This document shows, in pieces, positions 1 to 6,460 of a stretch of DNA of 18,947 nt (its first letter is position 1; the number at the start of each line of letters is the position of its first letter). A program made the position numbers and the translations under genes. Below the pieces are notes generated by a model. The model was not told the origin of the DNA and ran no database searches. It saw nothing but the letters and a program-made list of their open reading frames with translations. Where the stretch lies: positions 1 to 18,947 of the forward strand of contig CAMNDE010000064.1 in NCBI GenBank assembly GCA_946534895.1, written 5' to 3'. The stretch comes from UBA2943 sp946534895. GTDB taxonomy: Bacteria > Bacillota > Clostridia > Christensenellales > Aristaeellaceae.

Positions 1-715
1 CATCCGGCACACCGTAGTATGCCTCGGCAATCCCGCCTGCAATGCAGGTAAGCGTATCACAGTCCCCGCCAAGCGAGACCGCGGTCCGGATCACGTCCTC
101 AAAATCCCTGCCTTCCAGAAACGCCGTAATCGCTTCCGGCACTGTCTTCTGACAGGTTTCCACATGGTGGTAGCCCGGCCGGATCTGATCGCAGGTTCTG
201 GAGAGGTCATATCCATAATCCCGGATGACCATTTCCCGGATTTCTTCCCGGCTGCTGCCTGTGCGCGCCATAAAGATCGCGCTGGCGGCGGCTTCCGCAC
301 CGCGGATGCCTTCCGGATGGTTGTGCGTGACTTCCGCGGTCCATCTTGCTACGGTGCGTGTATATTCCAGCGTGTCATACAGCCAGCCGGCAGAAGAAAC
401 GCGCATGGCGGAACCATTGCCATAGCTTCCGTAGGGCACGGGGTGTTCCGAGTTCAGCCACGCGTAGAACCTGACCCCGTAGCCTGCATACATATATCTG
501 CGTCCCCAGCTGCGCATGGACCGGACAAGGTTTTCCTTGACCTTTTCCTCCGGCTGACTGCCGCTGTCCATCAGCGCCTCGGCAACGGCTATGGTCATCA
601 CCGAATCATCCGTATACGCACTTTCCGCCATGAAAAACGGGAAATCCTTGGTCTTCCGTCCTCTGTCAAACTCATAGGGAGACCCGATCATGTCTCCAAG
701 AATCGCTCCATACAT
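1..715 (-). CDS. ADP-ribosylglycohydrolase family protein, 3'-truncated by window edge
   Basis: Removes ADP-ribose from modified proteins or small molecules (DraG/ARH-type dinuclear Mg hydrolase fold), presumably in the cytosol. The frame begins MYGAILGDMIGSPYEF, the usual N-terminus of the family. A TDDS metal-binding motif follows near residue 35, then a central N-H-P-E-G segment, and the second metal motif GGDCDT lies close to the window edge (residues about 216-221). There are 238 complete codons with no stop, so the C-terminus lies to the left of base 1. The start at 715 is chosen because AAGGAGG sits about 8 nt upstream; an ATG at 720 is out of frame and quickly hits a stop. No signal peptide or membrane segment is visible. 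It appears monocistronic, because a terminator (823-854) isolates it from the upstream operon. Substrate cannot be told from the sequence. Confidence 0.92.
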   Translation of the reverse strand, partial: MYGAILGDMIGSPYEFDRGRKTKDFPFFMAESAYTDDSVMTIAVAEALMDSGSQPEEKVKENLVRSMRSWGRRYMYAGYGVRFYAWLNSEHPVPYGSYGNGSAMRVSSAGWLYDTLEYTRTVARWTAEVTHNHPEGIRGAEAAASAIFMARTGSSREEIREMVIRDYGYDLSRTCDQIRPGYHHVETCQKTVPEAITAFLEGRDFEDVIRTAVSLGGDCDTLTCIAGGIAEAYYGVPD

Positions 716-748
716 CCCATATGCCTCCTTTTTCTCTGGGATAGCTGT

Positions 749-791
749 ATTCTAGCACGTCTTCCCGTCTGCGGGTCGCCCCGCAGGCGAC
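749..791 (-). promoter_or_regulatory. Candidate extended -10 promoter with overlapping inverted repeats, upstream of the ADP-ribosylglycohydrolase
   Basis: On the minus strand a TGC-TAGAAT extended -10 element occupies 757-749, about 35 nt before the start codon. The -35 region (777-772) is a poor match, which an extended -10 can tolerate. It is covered by two mutually exclusive inverted repeats, CTGCGGG/CCCGCAG (769-775 with 780-786) and GTCGCC/GGCGAC (775-780 with 786-791). These could be an operator, but this is inference from position only. Confidence 0.35.
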
Positions 792-822
792 AAATCAGCC
801 GGCAGAATACAGATTCATGCGC

Positions 823-854
823 AAAAAAGGAAGCGCCTGAAATCAGACGCCTCC
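823..854 (-). terminator. Rho-independent terminator after the ECF S-component gene
   Basis: On the minus strand a 12-bp imperfect stem (GGAGGCGTCTGA with TCAGGCGCTTCC, two G-U pairs) runs from 854 to 829 and is followed directly by six U residues (828-823). It lies about 57 nt past the stop at 911 and closes the five-gene minus-strand unit. Confidence 0.85.
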
Positions 855-910
855 TGCAGAATTCATTTTCCGGCGTGAAGCATTCACCGCACGTCTTCTT
901 TACGCTTTGA

Positions 911-1483
911 TCAGGCCCTGCCCGCCGCAGATTTCTCCCGGTTCAGGGAAAGCCCTGCCCGTTCCATGGCGATGACCAGGACCGGAATCAGCACCAGCTG
1001 CAGAATGATCCCGGGAATGGCATTCGTAAAGGCGCCTGCCAGAAACAGTGCCCAGGTAAAGCTGTTTCCGCTCAGTCCAGCAAGCAAAAGGCGCACCGTT
1101 CCCCAGATCACACGGCCTGCCGCCATGGAAAGGATCAGCACCACATAGGTCATGGCCCGTGTCCGCGGCAGCGCCTGCCGGAGCCATCCGGCCATGGCAC
1201 CGTATACGGCCAGCTCAAAGGCCATGGCAACAGCCGCCGGAAACATGGCCGGCATGCCGAAAAGCATTGACCGCAGAAGCGGGGCAATGAATCCCACCGC
1301 CAGCCCCCAGAATCCTCCGCACATGAAACCGCACAGCAGCACCGGGAGATGCATGGGGCAGAGCATGGAGCCGATCTCCGGGATCTGTCCTGTAACAAAG
1401 GGAAGAACAAGGGCAAGCGCCAGATACAGGGCTGCATACGCCAGCCGCTGTACCTGCATGCCTGTCAGATTGCGTTTCTGCAT
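911..1483 (-). CDS. ECF transporter S component (substrate-specific membrane subunit)
   Basis: A 190-aa very hydrophobic protein with about six membrane segments. It carries the pattern of the ECF-transporter substrate-binding family: an Ala-rich first helix (AYAALYLALAL), then LPFVTGQIPEIG, and a CPMHLPVLLCGF loop-helix. S components bind a vitamin or related micronutrient in the membrane and pair with the shared EcfT/EcfA1/EcfA2 energising module, none of which is encoded here. The substrate cannot be assigned; pantothenate or a cobalamin-related compound are only possibilities. The open frame extends 28 codons upstream, but ATG 1483 is preferred: homology-like sequence begins there and AAGGAG lies about 13 nt upstream, a slightly long spacing. 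It is the last gene of the unit, 55 nt after the lipoprotein stop and before the terminator at 823-854. Confidence 0.85.
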   Translation of the reverse strand: MQKRNLTGMQVQRLAYAALYLALALVLPFVTGQIPEIGSMLCPMHLPVLLCGFMCGGFWGLAVGFIAPLLRSMLFGMPAMFPAAVAMAFELAVYGAMAGWLRQALPRTRAMTYVVLILSMAAGRVIWGTVRLLLAGLSGNSFTWALFLAGAFTNAIPGIILQLVLIPVLVIAMERAGLSLNREKSAAGRA

Positions 1484-1538
1484 GTTGATCGCATTTCTCC
1501 TTTTTATAAAGATGTCTCCTGCCGCGCTCAGCATTGAC

Positions 1539-2558
1539 TCACGGAAGGGGCGGATAGTACATGACACCGGTCGGAACCGTACCGGTCGCCTCCTCCGTCA
1601 GCATCCGGATGGCCTCATCCAGGTCCACGTCCTCGAACAGGTCCGGCCGGAATATCTTGTCCAGGGCAAGCATGGCGGCCACCTGCATGTATGGAGTCTC
1701 CAGCATTTCCCTGGAAAGGAGAAGCACACGCTTCTGTCGAACAGCAGGAATGCCTGCCCATCCTTCCCGTCTGAGGAGCGCTTCATAGGTCCGTTTTGCT
1801 GCTCCCGTACCTGCAGCATGTCTGCCAAGGATATCCGATCCCACAACTTTCACGATCACATCCGGCTGTTTCCGGGCCACCCAGCCGTCATCCACGGTCA
1901 GGTTTTCTTCCAGGAGCCTCGCTGAGACATCATAGGCTCCCGCGGCCAGAATCAGAGCATGCTCCGGCGACGTTTTGTATATGGTCCGGTATGGCTCATC
2001 CGTTTCCCAGTATACATTCGCGCGCTGGCACTCAAACAGGCTGCGCATCCTGTCCTGGATCAGCACGGTAAAATAGGTCATGGAAGAATCTGCAGCCTCG
2101 GCCTCATCGTCCACGCCCATCTGGTCCGCTTTCTCCGCGGGTACCGTCTGGGTGGCCGTTTCCTCTGCTTCCTCCTGCACACGCGACACATGCGCTCCGC
2201 CCTCGTCCGCTGCGCCCGGGGTTCCGTTTCCTTCGCCCTCTGCATGGAGCAGTCGGTCCAGTCCCGCCGCGATCTCCACCGGCGCTGTCTCATCAAACTC
2301 CCTGCGGTCCGATTCCGGATCCTCCACGGTTTTCTCAGACACTGCTCCGTCCGTGTCCTGTGAGTCGGCCGCTTCCTCTGTCTGCCGGTTTTCTTCCGAC
2401 GCTGGCGTATATTTCCCGGGAACACTGCTTTCTCCGTCTGCGTTCCTGCTGCCCGCCTCTTCCGGCGCGATCCGCGTCCGGCAGCCTGACAGGGCCAGAC
2501 AGACAGCTGCAAGCAGCAGCACCAGGATCAGCCGTCTCCCCGCTTTTCTCAGATCCAT
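1539..2558 (-). CDS. Lipoprotein with C-terminal BtuF-like (periplasmic-binding type 2) half domain
   Basis: A 339-aa lipoprotein. A positively charged, hydrophobic N-terminus ends in a lipobox (LALSGC, lipidated Cys26), so it should be anchored outside the membrane. Residues about 30-150 are acidic, low in hydrophobics and probably disordered. Residues about 155-335 resemble part of a vitamin B12/siderophore ABC-transporter binding protein: a helix-strand segment, a KQPDVIVKV strand, then IPAVRQKRVLLL and an LDKIFRPDLF helix. The usual N-terminal lobe seems missing, so ordinary ligand clamping is doubtful. Start 2558 is chosen because GGAG lies 7 nt upstream and it directly precedes the signal sequence; the frame opens earlier, at 2618. 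It overlaps the preceding gene by 10 bp, so translation is probably coupled. A surface accessory role beside the ECF S component or DUF58 protein is inference. Confidence 0.75.
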   Translation of the reverse strand: MDLRKAGRRLILVLLLAAVCLALSGCRTRIAPEEAGSRNADGESSVPGKYTPASEENRQTEEAADSQDTDGAVSEKTVEDPESDRREFDETAPVEIAAGLDRLLHAEGEGNGTPGAADEGGAHVSRVQEEAEETATQTVPAEKADQMGVDDEAEAADSSMTYFTVLIQDRMRSLFECQRANVYWETDEPYRTIYKTSPEHALILAAGAYDVSARLLEENLTVDDGWVARKQPDVIVKVVGSDILGRHAAGTGAAKRTYEALLRREGWAGIPAVRQKRVLLLSREMLETPYMQVAAMLALDKIFRPDLFEDVDLDEAIRMLTEEATGTVPTGVMYYPPLP

Positions 2559-4042
2559 AGGCATTCTCCAAACATGAGATGGAGCCGCTGTTTCCATCCG
2601 GCTTCCGCCTTCATGCATTTTTCCGTTTCCTCCAGCAGGGAAAGCATCTGTTCCCGCTGCCGCTCCTCCATGGGATGATCACTGTAGGCTGCTTCCTCAA
2701 ACATCTCTGAGCAGGCAGCAAAGGATGCGACATACGCATCCGGCATTCTCCCCTTCAGCGCATCCGGCCACTTCCTGTACAGCATATTGCCGCTTCCATA
2801 GCCCATGGCATCCAGCCACCGGATCACATGCTGAAAGATGGCACACACTGCGTCCGCGATATCCTCAGAGTGAAACACGCTCCGCGCTTCCATGGCCCTT
2901 CTGCGCTTCCGGTTGAGCAGAAGAAACGGCAGAAACGGAAGAATCATGAGCAGTACGGTCAGAAGAAGCAGCAGTACAATCCGAAGATAATTGACCCAGT
3001 GCGGCATGGAAATCTGTTCTTCCTCCACGCTGACCAGCCGGAACTCCCGATCAGGATCGGCGCTTCCGTCTCCCTGACTCATGGAACGCGTATGCACATG
3101 CCGCACCCGGTTCTCCTCCCCGGCGCTTTCCGGCACGCCTACGCTGTATGTGCCGCTTGTGCGGCTCAGCAGATCCCGCACGTGTTCTGACAGGTTCTCG
3201 AGGCCGCTGTCCATGCCCGGAAAACAAGTCAGAACAAGGAATATGACAGCCAGAAACACGGCCATGACGGCGAGCACGTCCCGCGGCCGGGAAATGCGCA
3301 GCAGAAACAGCACCAGAGCGCCGCACAGCACCAGGTTCACGCTCCCGGGAAGCAGAACACCGAAATAGGCCTGAGCCCCGGCAAGCCCTGCCATAAGCCC
3401 AAGGGCAGTCACACGGCTTCCTGTGACAGCCGCCATGGCGCTCAGATCCAGTGCACAGAAGATCATAAGTGCGCCACTTACGGCAAGGAACCGGTCATCC
3501 GCCCCGGAAAAGCTTTCATACACATACCGGTTCGCAGCCTCGCTGGATGCAAATATCCGGTTGAAGACCGCCAGAAGTCCGCCACGGAATCCCGGAAGTC
3601 CCAGGAGAAACAATGCCGGAATCAGCACAAGCAGGCACAGCAGAAGGCCCGTTCCGCGATACCGTTTTTCTTTCCGGGGCAGGCGCCGCTCCCGGAGCAC
3701 TTCACGCTTTTCTTCCTCCGGCTCCATGTCCGGTGTTCTGACCAGCAGCTCATCCCGCTTAGCGGAAAGCTTCCAATGAATCCTGCCGGCCGGGTCTCCC
3801 GGCCGGTACTCACGGATGTCTCCGGTTCCCCCGGCGTCCTGCCGGCCATCCATTTTCCACTCCGGCCGTCTCTGTCTCAGAATCTGGGTTTTTCCCCTGC
3901 GCATCGCCCTGCGCGCGCAGGGAAGCAGAAGCACCGCAAGGGAGAAAGCAAGCATCATCCGCGTTGCGCTCTGGTTTTCAAAGAAATACAGAAACATCGC
4001 CGCAAGCAGCCAGATCAGGTACAGCACACGTGTTTTCTTCAT
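2549..4042 (-). CDS. Multi-pass membrane protein with DUF58 signature and DUF4129-like C-terminal tail
   Basis: A 497-aa protein. Two hydrophobic segments (about 5-22 and 28-44) precede a cytoplasmic stretch with the diagnostic DUF58 core, IREYRPGDPAGRIHWKLSA (76-94), followed by DELLVR. Further membrane segments lie near 131-150, 186-207, 211-231, 234-250 and 255-274. An extracytoplasmic loop (about 275-347) follows, then a long hydrophobic segment (352-377). The cytoplasmic tail (380-497) has the I-R-W-L and F-E-E-A-A-Y-S pattern seen at the end of DUF4129 regions in transglutaminase-type membrane proteins. There is no transglutaminase Cys-His-Asp core, and the rest of a full DUF58/VWA-like domain is missing. 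DUF58 proteins are usual partners of MoxR ATPases, and this gene overlaps the MoxR stop by ATGA. Function is unknown beyond that pairing. Confidence 0.75.
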   Translation of the reverse strand: MKKTRVLYLIWLLAAMFLYFFENQSATRMMLAFSLAVLLLPCARRAMRRGKTQILRQRRPEWKMDGRQDAGGTGDIREYRPGDPAGRIHWKLSAKRDELLVRTPDMEPEEEKREVLRERRLPRKEKRYRGTGLLLCLLVLIPALFLLGLPGFRGGLLAVFNRIFASSEAANRYVYESFSGADDRFLAVSGALMIFCALDLSAMAAVTGSRVTALGLMAGLAGAQAYFGVLLPGSVNLVLCGALVLFLLRISRPRDVLAVMAVFLAVIFLVLTCFPGMDSGLENLSEHVRDLLSRTSGTYSVGVPESAGEENRVRHVHTRSMSQGDGSADPDREFRLVSVEEEQISMPHWVNYLRIVLLLLLTVLLMILPFLPFLLLNRKRRRAMEARSVFHSEDIADAVCAIFQHVIRWLDAMGYGSGNMLYRKWPDALKGRMPDAYVASFAACSEMFEEAAYSDHPMEERQREQMLSLLEETEKCMKAEAGWKQRLHLMFGECLWI

Positions 4043-5001
4043 GCCCTGTCAGTCCTCATCCTGCCCGCATGCCGGTCCGGGCTTTCCACTTCACGCAGAA
4101 GTCTCCGGAGCACATCGCGCACCTGCGTGCCCGATGCCTCCGCCTCGGGCGTCAGGAGGATCCGGTGCGCACAGACATCCGCAAACACTTCCTGTACGTC
4201 CTGCCCGGTAACATAGTCCCGGCCTTCCATATATGCCCTGGCCTTGGCCATCCGGTCCAGAAACAGGGCTCCGCGGGGACTGATGCCCACATCCACGCCC
4301 TGGACAGACCGTGACGCCATGGTCAGGCGCGTAATATAGTCCAGAATGGGTTCGCCTGCATTTACATTCCCTGCTTCCTTCTGCATGCCTGTCAGGCGCT
4401 CCCTGCTCATCACCTGCTGCACCTGATCCAGCGGATTCACGCCCTGACGGCTTCGCAGCATCTGCATCTGCGCGTCATAATCCGGGTACCCCATGGACAG
4501 CTGGACCAGGAAACGGTCCATCTGTGCATAGGGCAGGCGCTGGGTACCCACCGCCCCGACACTGTTCTGGGTGGCAATGACGAGAAAAGGCGTTTCCATC
4601 GGATAGGTGTTTCCGTCCACGCTCACCTGCCGCTCTTCCATGGCTTCGAGAAGCGCGGACTGCGTCTTGCTCGATGCGCGGTTGATTTCATCACCCAGCA
4701 CCAGATTGACGCGGCTGAGCATGCCCGGCTGATACCGGAACGCGCCTTCAGACCGGTCATACATGGAAAAGCCTGTCAGGTCTGTGGGCAGCACGTCCGG
4801 CGTAAACTGGATCCGCTGACAGGTAAGGCCCACAGTCCGGCTGAGGGCCACAGCCAGCGTTGTCTTTCCGACGCCCGGGACATCATCCAGCAGGATATGC
4901 CCGTCCGCCAGCATGGCCATGAGGATCTTCTCCATCACCTCACGCTTGCCCGCAATCACCTTTTCCATTTCACGCACAACACGCTGTATCTCTTCCCGCA
5001 T
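4039..5001 (-). CDS. MoxR-family AAA+ ATPase
   Basis: A 320-aa cytosolic ATPase. The Walker A loop is PGVGKTTL (42-49) and Walker B is LVLGDEINRAS (100-110), with the LPTDLTGF segment between them. ALLEAMEERQVSVDG is near 116-130, sensor 1 is ATQNS (143-147), and an arginine-finger-like MDRF is at 161-164. The MoxR lid region follows with the GISPRG motif. The family commonly says ATQNPIEQEGTYPLPEAQLDRF at sensor 1; here it is NSVGAVGTQRLPYAQ, a mild deviation. MoxR ATPases act as chaperone-like remodelers for DUF58 or VWA partners, and the next gene encodes one. ATG 5001 is preferred over the in-frame upstream ATG at 5085, because GGGAG lies 6 nt before it and the extra 28 residues overlap a large inverted repeat and look non-coding. 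Confidence 0.92.
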   Translation of the reverse strand: MREEIQRVVREMEKVIAGKREVMEKILMAMLADGHILLDDVPGVGKTTLAVALSRTVGLTCQRIQFTPDVLPTDLTGFSMYDRSEGAFRYQPGMLSRVNLVLGDEINRASSKTQSALLEAMEERQVSVDGNTYPMETPFLVIATQNSVGAVGTQRLPYAQMDRFLVQLSMGYPDYDAQMQMLRSRQGVNPLDQVQQVMSRERLTGMQKEAGNVNAGEPILDYITRLTMASRSVQGVDVGISPRGALFLDRMAKARAYMEGRDYVTGQDVQEVFADVCAHRILLTPEAEASGTQVRDVLRRLLREVESPDRHAGRMRTDRA

Positions 5002-5031
5002 ATCGTTCTCCCATTCCACCGGAACATCATC

Positions 5032-5091
5032 GGGGACATGACGCCGCCGAGCCGCACACAGGGTATATGGACCAGCAGGCGTCATGTCCCC
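5032..5091 (-). repeat. 14-bp perfect inverted repeat (long intercistronic hairpin) before moxR
   Basis: Arms at 5032-5045 (GGGGACATGACGCC) and 5078-5091 (GGCGTCATGTCCCC) are exact complements around a 32-nt spacer, so the transcript can form a 14-bp stem. It fills the gap between the stop at 5098 and the MoxR start at 5001. No U tract follows on either strand, which argues against a terminator. An mRNA-processing or stability element, or a protein-binding site, is possible. Confidence 0.8.
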
Positions 5092-5097
5092 TTCTGC

Positions 5098-5964
5098 TTA
5101 CTTTACTTCAATCCTGCCCTGGGCATCCTGATAGGCTTCGCCGATCTCTCCGCCCAGTTCCCCGGCAATATACATCCAGATCACATCCCGGACGACCGCT
5201 GTGGTCACCGTGCTCTTTTCGTTCGCTTCCGCCGCTTCCTTGAACATATAGGACGAATCCATTCCATTCAGGTTCGCGTTGCTGGTGATCACTGCATAGA
5301 CCGCTTCCGGATCCAGGGGACTGCCGCCGATATCCGTGATGCTTACCCGTCCCAGACTGGCTGCCCGGAACCAGTGCTCGCCGTAGGCCTCACCCCTGTC
5401 ATACGCAGCAGTGGTATCCACGCTGTACTGCATGCCGGACACCTGCATGAAGGAAGCGCACGCGTCCACGGTCTCCTCCGTGCAGGGCAGGCCCTGGGAA
5501 GCCGCTTCCAGGGCTTCCAGCAGCTGGGCGCCGGTCATGTAGACCACGGCCACCTTGTTGGGATACGGAAGCACCTCAGCCAGCTGTTCCGCACCGAATG
5601 TGCCCGCCGGAAGATCAGCGCGCAGATTTCCGCCGTTCCACAGGGCCACCGTGTGCTCAGCATCTGCATCCACCGCCGTATTCCCGGCGGTGACATCATC
5701 TTCCTCAAAATACGCATTGATGTTTCCCGAAACGGCAAACCAGCGAAGTGCGTCCGTCCACAGATCACCGAGATTGGTTTCACCCGCCCGGGCAGCATTG
5801 TCCGCCCCGCGGAGCACTACCTGACTGGTCGCCTGCAGAGTATCATCCAGTGTGATTTCATTGCCATGCGCATCCACAAACGTGGACGCCGATGCGCCTG
5901 CGGTCATGGTGCACATTAGACACACGGCCGCTGCATACACGGTCATTTTCTTCCAAAAGTTCAT
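5098..5964 (-). CDS. Secreted stand-alone 5'-nucleotidase C-terminal domain protein
   Basis: A 288-aa protein with a signal peptide (NFWKKMTVYAAAVCLM, cleavage expected after the ASA near residues 23-25). The whole mature part matches the C-terminal substrate-binding domain of UshA/5'-nucleotidases. It has GETNLGDLWTDALRW, the strand LWNGGNLRADLPAG, the segment LPYPNKVAVVYMTGAQLLEALE, and a late VYAVITSNA strand. The N-terminal metallophosphoesterase domain, with its D-x-H, G-D and N-H-E metal ligands, is entirely absent, so phosphatase activity is not expected from this chain alone. It may bind nucleotides or have been recruited to another use. Start 5964 has AGGAGG 9 nt upstream; the frame runs upstream into the terminator of the leader, which excludes the longer version. 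It is first in the five-gene unit and has no terminator before moxR. Confidence 0.85.
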   Translation of the reverse strand: MNFWKKMTVYAAAVCLMCTMTAGASASTFVDAHGNEITLDDTLQATSQVVLRGADNAARAGETNLGDLWTDALRWFAVSGNINAYFEEDDVTAGNTAVDADAEHTVALWNGGNLRADLPAGTFGAEQLAEVLPYPNKVAVVYMTGAQLLEALEAASQGLPCTEETVDACASFMQVSGMQYSVDTTAAYDRGEAYGEHWFRAASLGRVSITDIGGSPLDPEAVYAVITSNANLNGMDSSYMFKEAAEANEKSTVTTAVVRDVIWMYIAGELGGEIGEAYQDAQGRIEVK

Positions 5965-5996
5965 CCTTCTTATCCTCCTCATATTTTTCTTGCACG

Positions 5997-6039
5997 AAAA
6001 AAAGGCGCCGGAAGACATCTTCAGATGACCTTCGGCACC
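5997..6039 (-). terminator. Leader terminator / attenuator upstream of the 5'-nucleotidase-domain gene
   Basis: On the minus strand GGTGCC (6039-6034) pairs with GGCGCC (6009-6004) and continues through an imperfect stem with a GAAG-type loop, followed by seven U residues (6003-5997). It ends only about 33 nt before the start codon, between a promoter (6130-6158) and the ribosome binding site. That is the arrangement of a conditional terminator rather than an end-of-gene signal. An alternative pairing, CGGTAT (6051-6046) with GTGCCG (6038-6033), would sequester the 5' arm and act as an antiterminator. Confidence 0.7.
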
Positions 6040-6123
6040 TTCATGATACCGGTTTCGCTTCCAATTCCCTTTTTTCTGAAAACACCGCCCGCTTCTGCGG
6101 GCTTATGGCAGCTATGGCTGCCA
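6040..6123 (-). ncRNA. Structured 5' leader, candidate riboswitch-like aptamer region
   Basis: From the predicted transcription start (about 6123) the leader holds a perfect 7-bp hairpin (6106-6123, TATG-type loop), a second 6-bp hairpin GCCCGC/GCGGGC (6087-6102), and an A-rich single-stranded stretch. The antiterminator candidate and the terminator follow. I compared by eye with the conserved cores of cobalamin, FMN, TPP, lysine, glycine, purine, SAM, THF, ZTP, c-di-GMP, c-di-AMP and guanidine riboswitches and recognised none. The class, if any, is therefore unassigned. A simple processed leader is the alternative. Confidence 0.4.
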
Positions 6124-6129
6124 GGAGGC

Positions 6130-6158
6130 ATGCTATCATGGCCTGCCTGATTTGTCAA
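6130..6158 (-). promoter_or_regulatory. Sigma-A type promoter for the five-gene minus-strand unit
   Basis: Minus strand: a perfect -35 TTGACA (6158-6153), a 17-nt spacer, and -10 TAGCAT (6135-6130, four of six matches). The predicted start near 6123 coincides exactly with the first base of the leader hairpin. Confidence 0.7.
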
Positions 6159-6169
6159 TGAAGGCTCCC

Positions 6170-6218
6170 AAAACTCAGAAAGGGGAACTGCACACAGCAG
6201 TCTCCCCGGAGACTGAGT
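6170..6218 (-). terminator. Possible terminator after the 54-aa ORF
   Basis: A 7-bp perfect hairpin CAGTCTC/GAGACTG with a 4-nt loop lies at 6198-6215, about 22 nt past the ORF stop. It is enclosed by an ACTCAG/CTGAGT pairing (6218-6213 with 6178-6173) that is followed by a U4 run on the minus strand. The U tract is short, so efficiency is uncertain. Confidence 0.35.
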
Positions 6219-6237
6219 CTGTTTTCACAGGGTATGA

Positions 6238-6402
6238 TCAGTTGGCCGGATGGGCTGCATCCCAGGCTGCCATCTGCTCATCCATGACGGCCTGTCCGCC
6301 GCGGTTCATGTATTCCTGAGCCATGGGATCGTGGACTTCCTCGGGCTTGTACATGGTGCACTTGACCAGGATTTCCTTCAGATAATCATTCAGCTTTCCC
6401 AT
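6238..6402 (-). CDS. Small hypothetical protein (54 aa)
   Basis: The frame from ATG 6402 encodes MGKLNDYLKEILVKCTMYKP and onward to HPAN. Codon use from 6402 to the stop is strongly G/C at third positions like neighbouring genes, whereas the 40 codons upstream in the same open frame are not; this is why 6402 is taken as the start. The ribosome binding site is poor, which lowers confidence in the exact start. The protein is small, soluble, rich in Met and charged residues, with one Cys and no signal peptide or membrane segment. I recognise no family. It is divergent from the glycosyltransferase, with about 120 nt between starts, and appears to be its own transcription unit. A remnant of a longer gene is an alternative. 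Confidence 0.55.
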   Translation of the reverse strand: MGKLNDYLKEILVKCTMYKPEEVHDPMAQEYMNRGGQAVMDEQMAAWDAAHPAN

Positions 6403-6460
6403 ACATAGTGCCGCAGAAACCGCTTCTGCAGGAATTATCGCCTTGCCGTAGAATAGTAAA

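Noticed and set aside
1..60. GGDCDT in place of GGDSDT/GGDTDT in the ADP-ribosylglycohydrolase
   Set aside because: The metal-binding aspartates are kept and Cys at this position is seen in Firmicute members as far as I recall, so it is not evidence of inactivation.
5002..5085. 28-residue N-terminal extension of MoxR from ATG 5085
   Set aside because: The extension overlaps the large inverted repeat, has no ribosome binding site, and family proteins begin near the ATG at 5001.
6040..6123. Cobalamin riboswitch, suggested by an AAGGGAA stretch and BtuF-like and ECF genes downstream
   Set aside because: The leader is too short and lacks the conserved core following that stretch and the B12 box; only a short resemblance remains.
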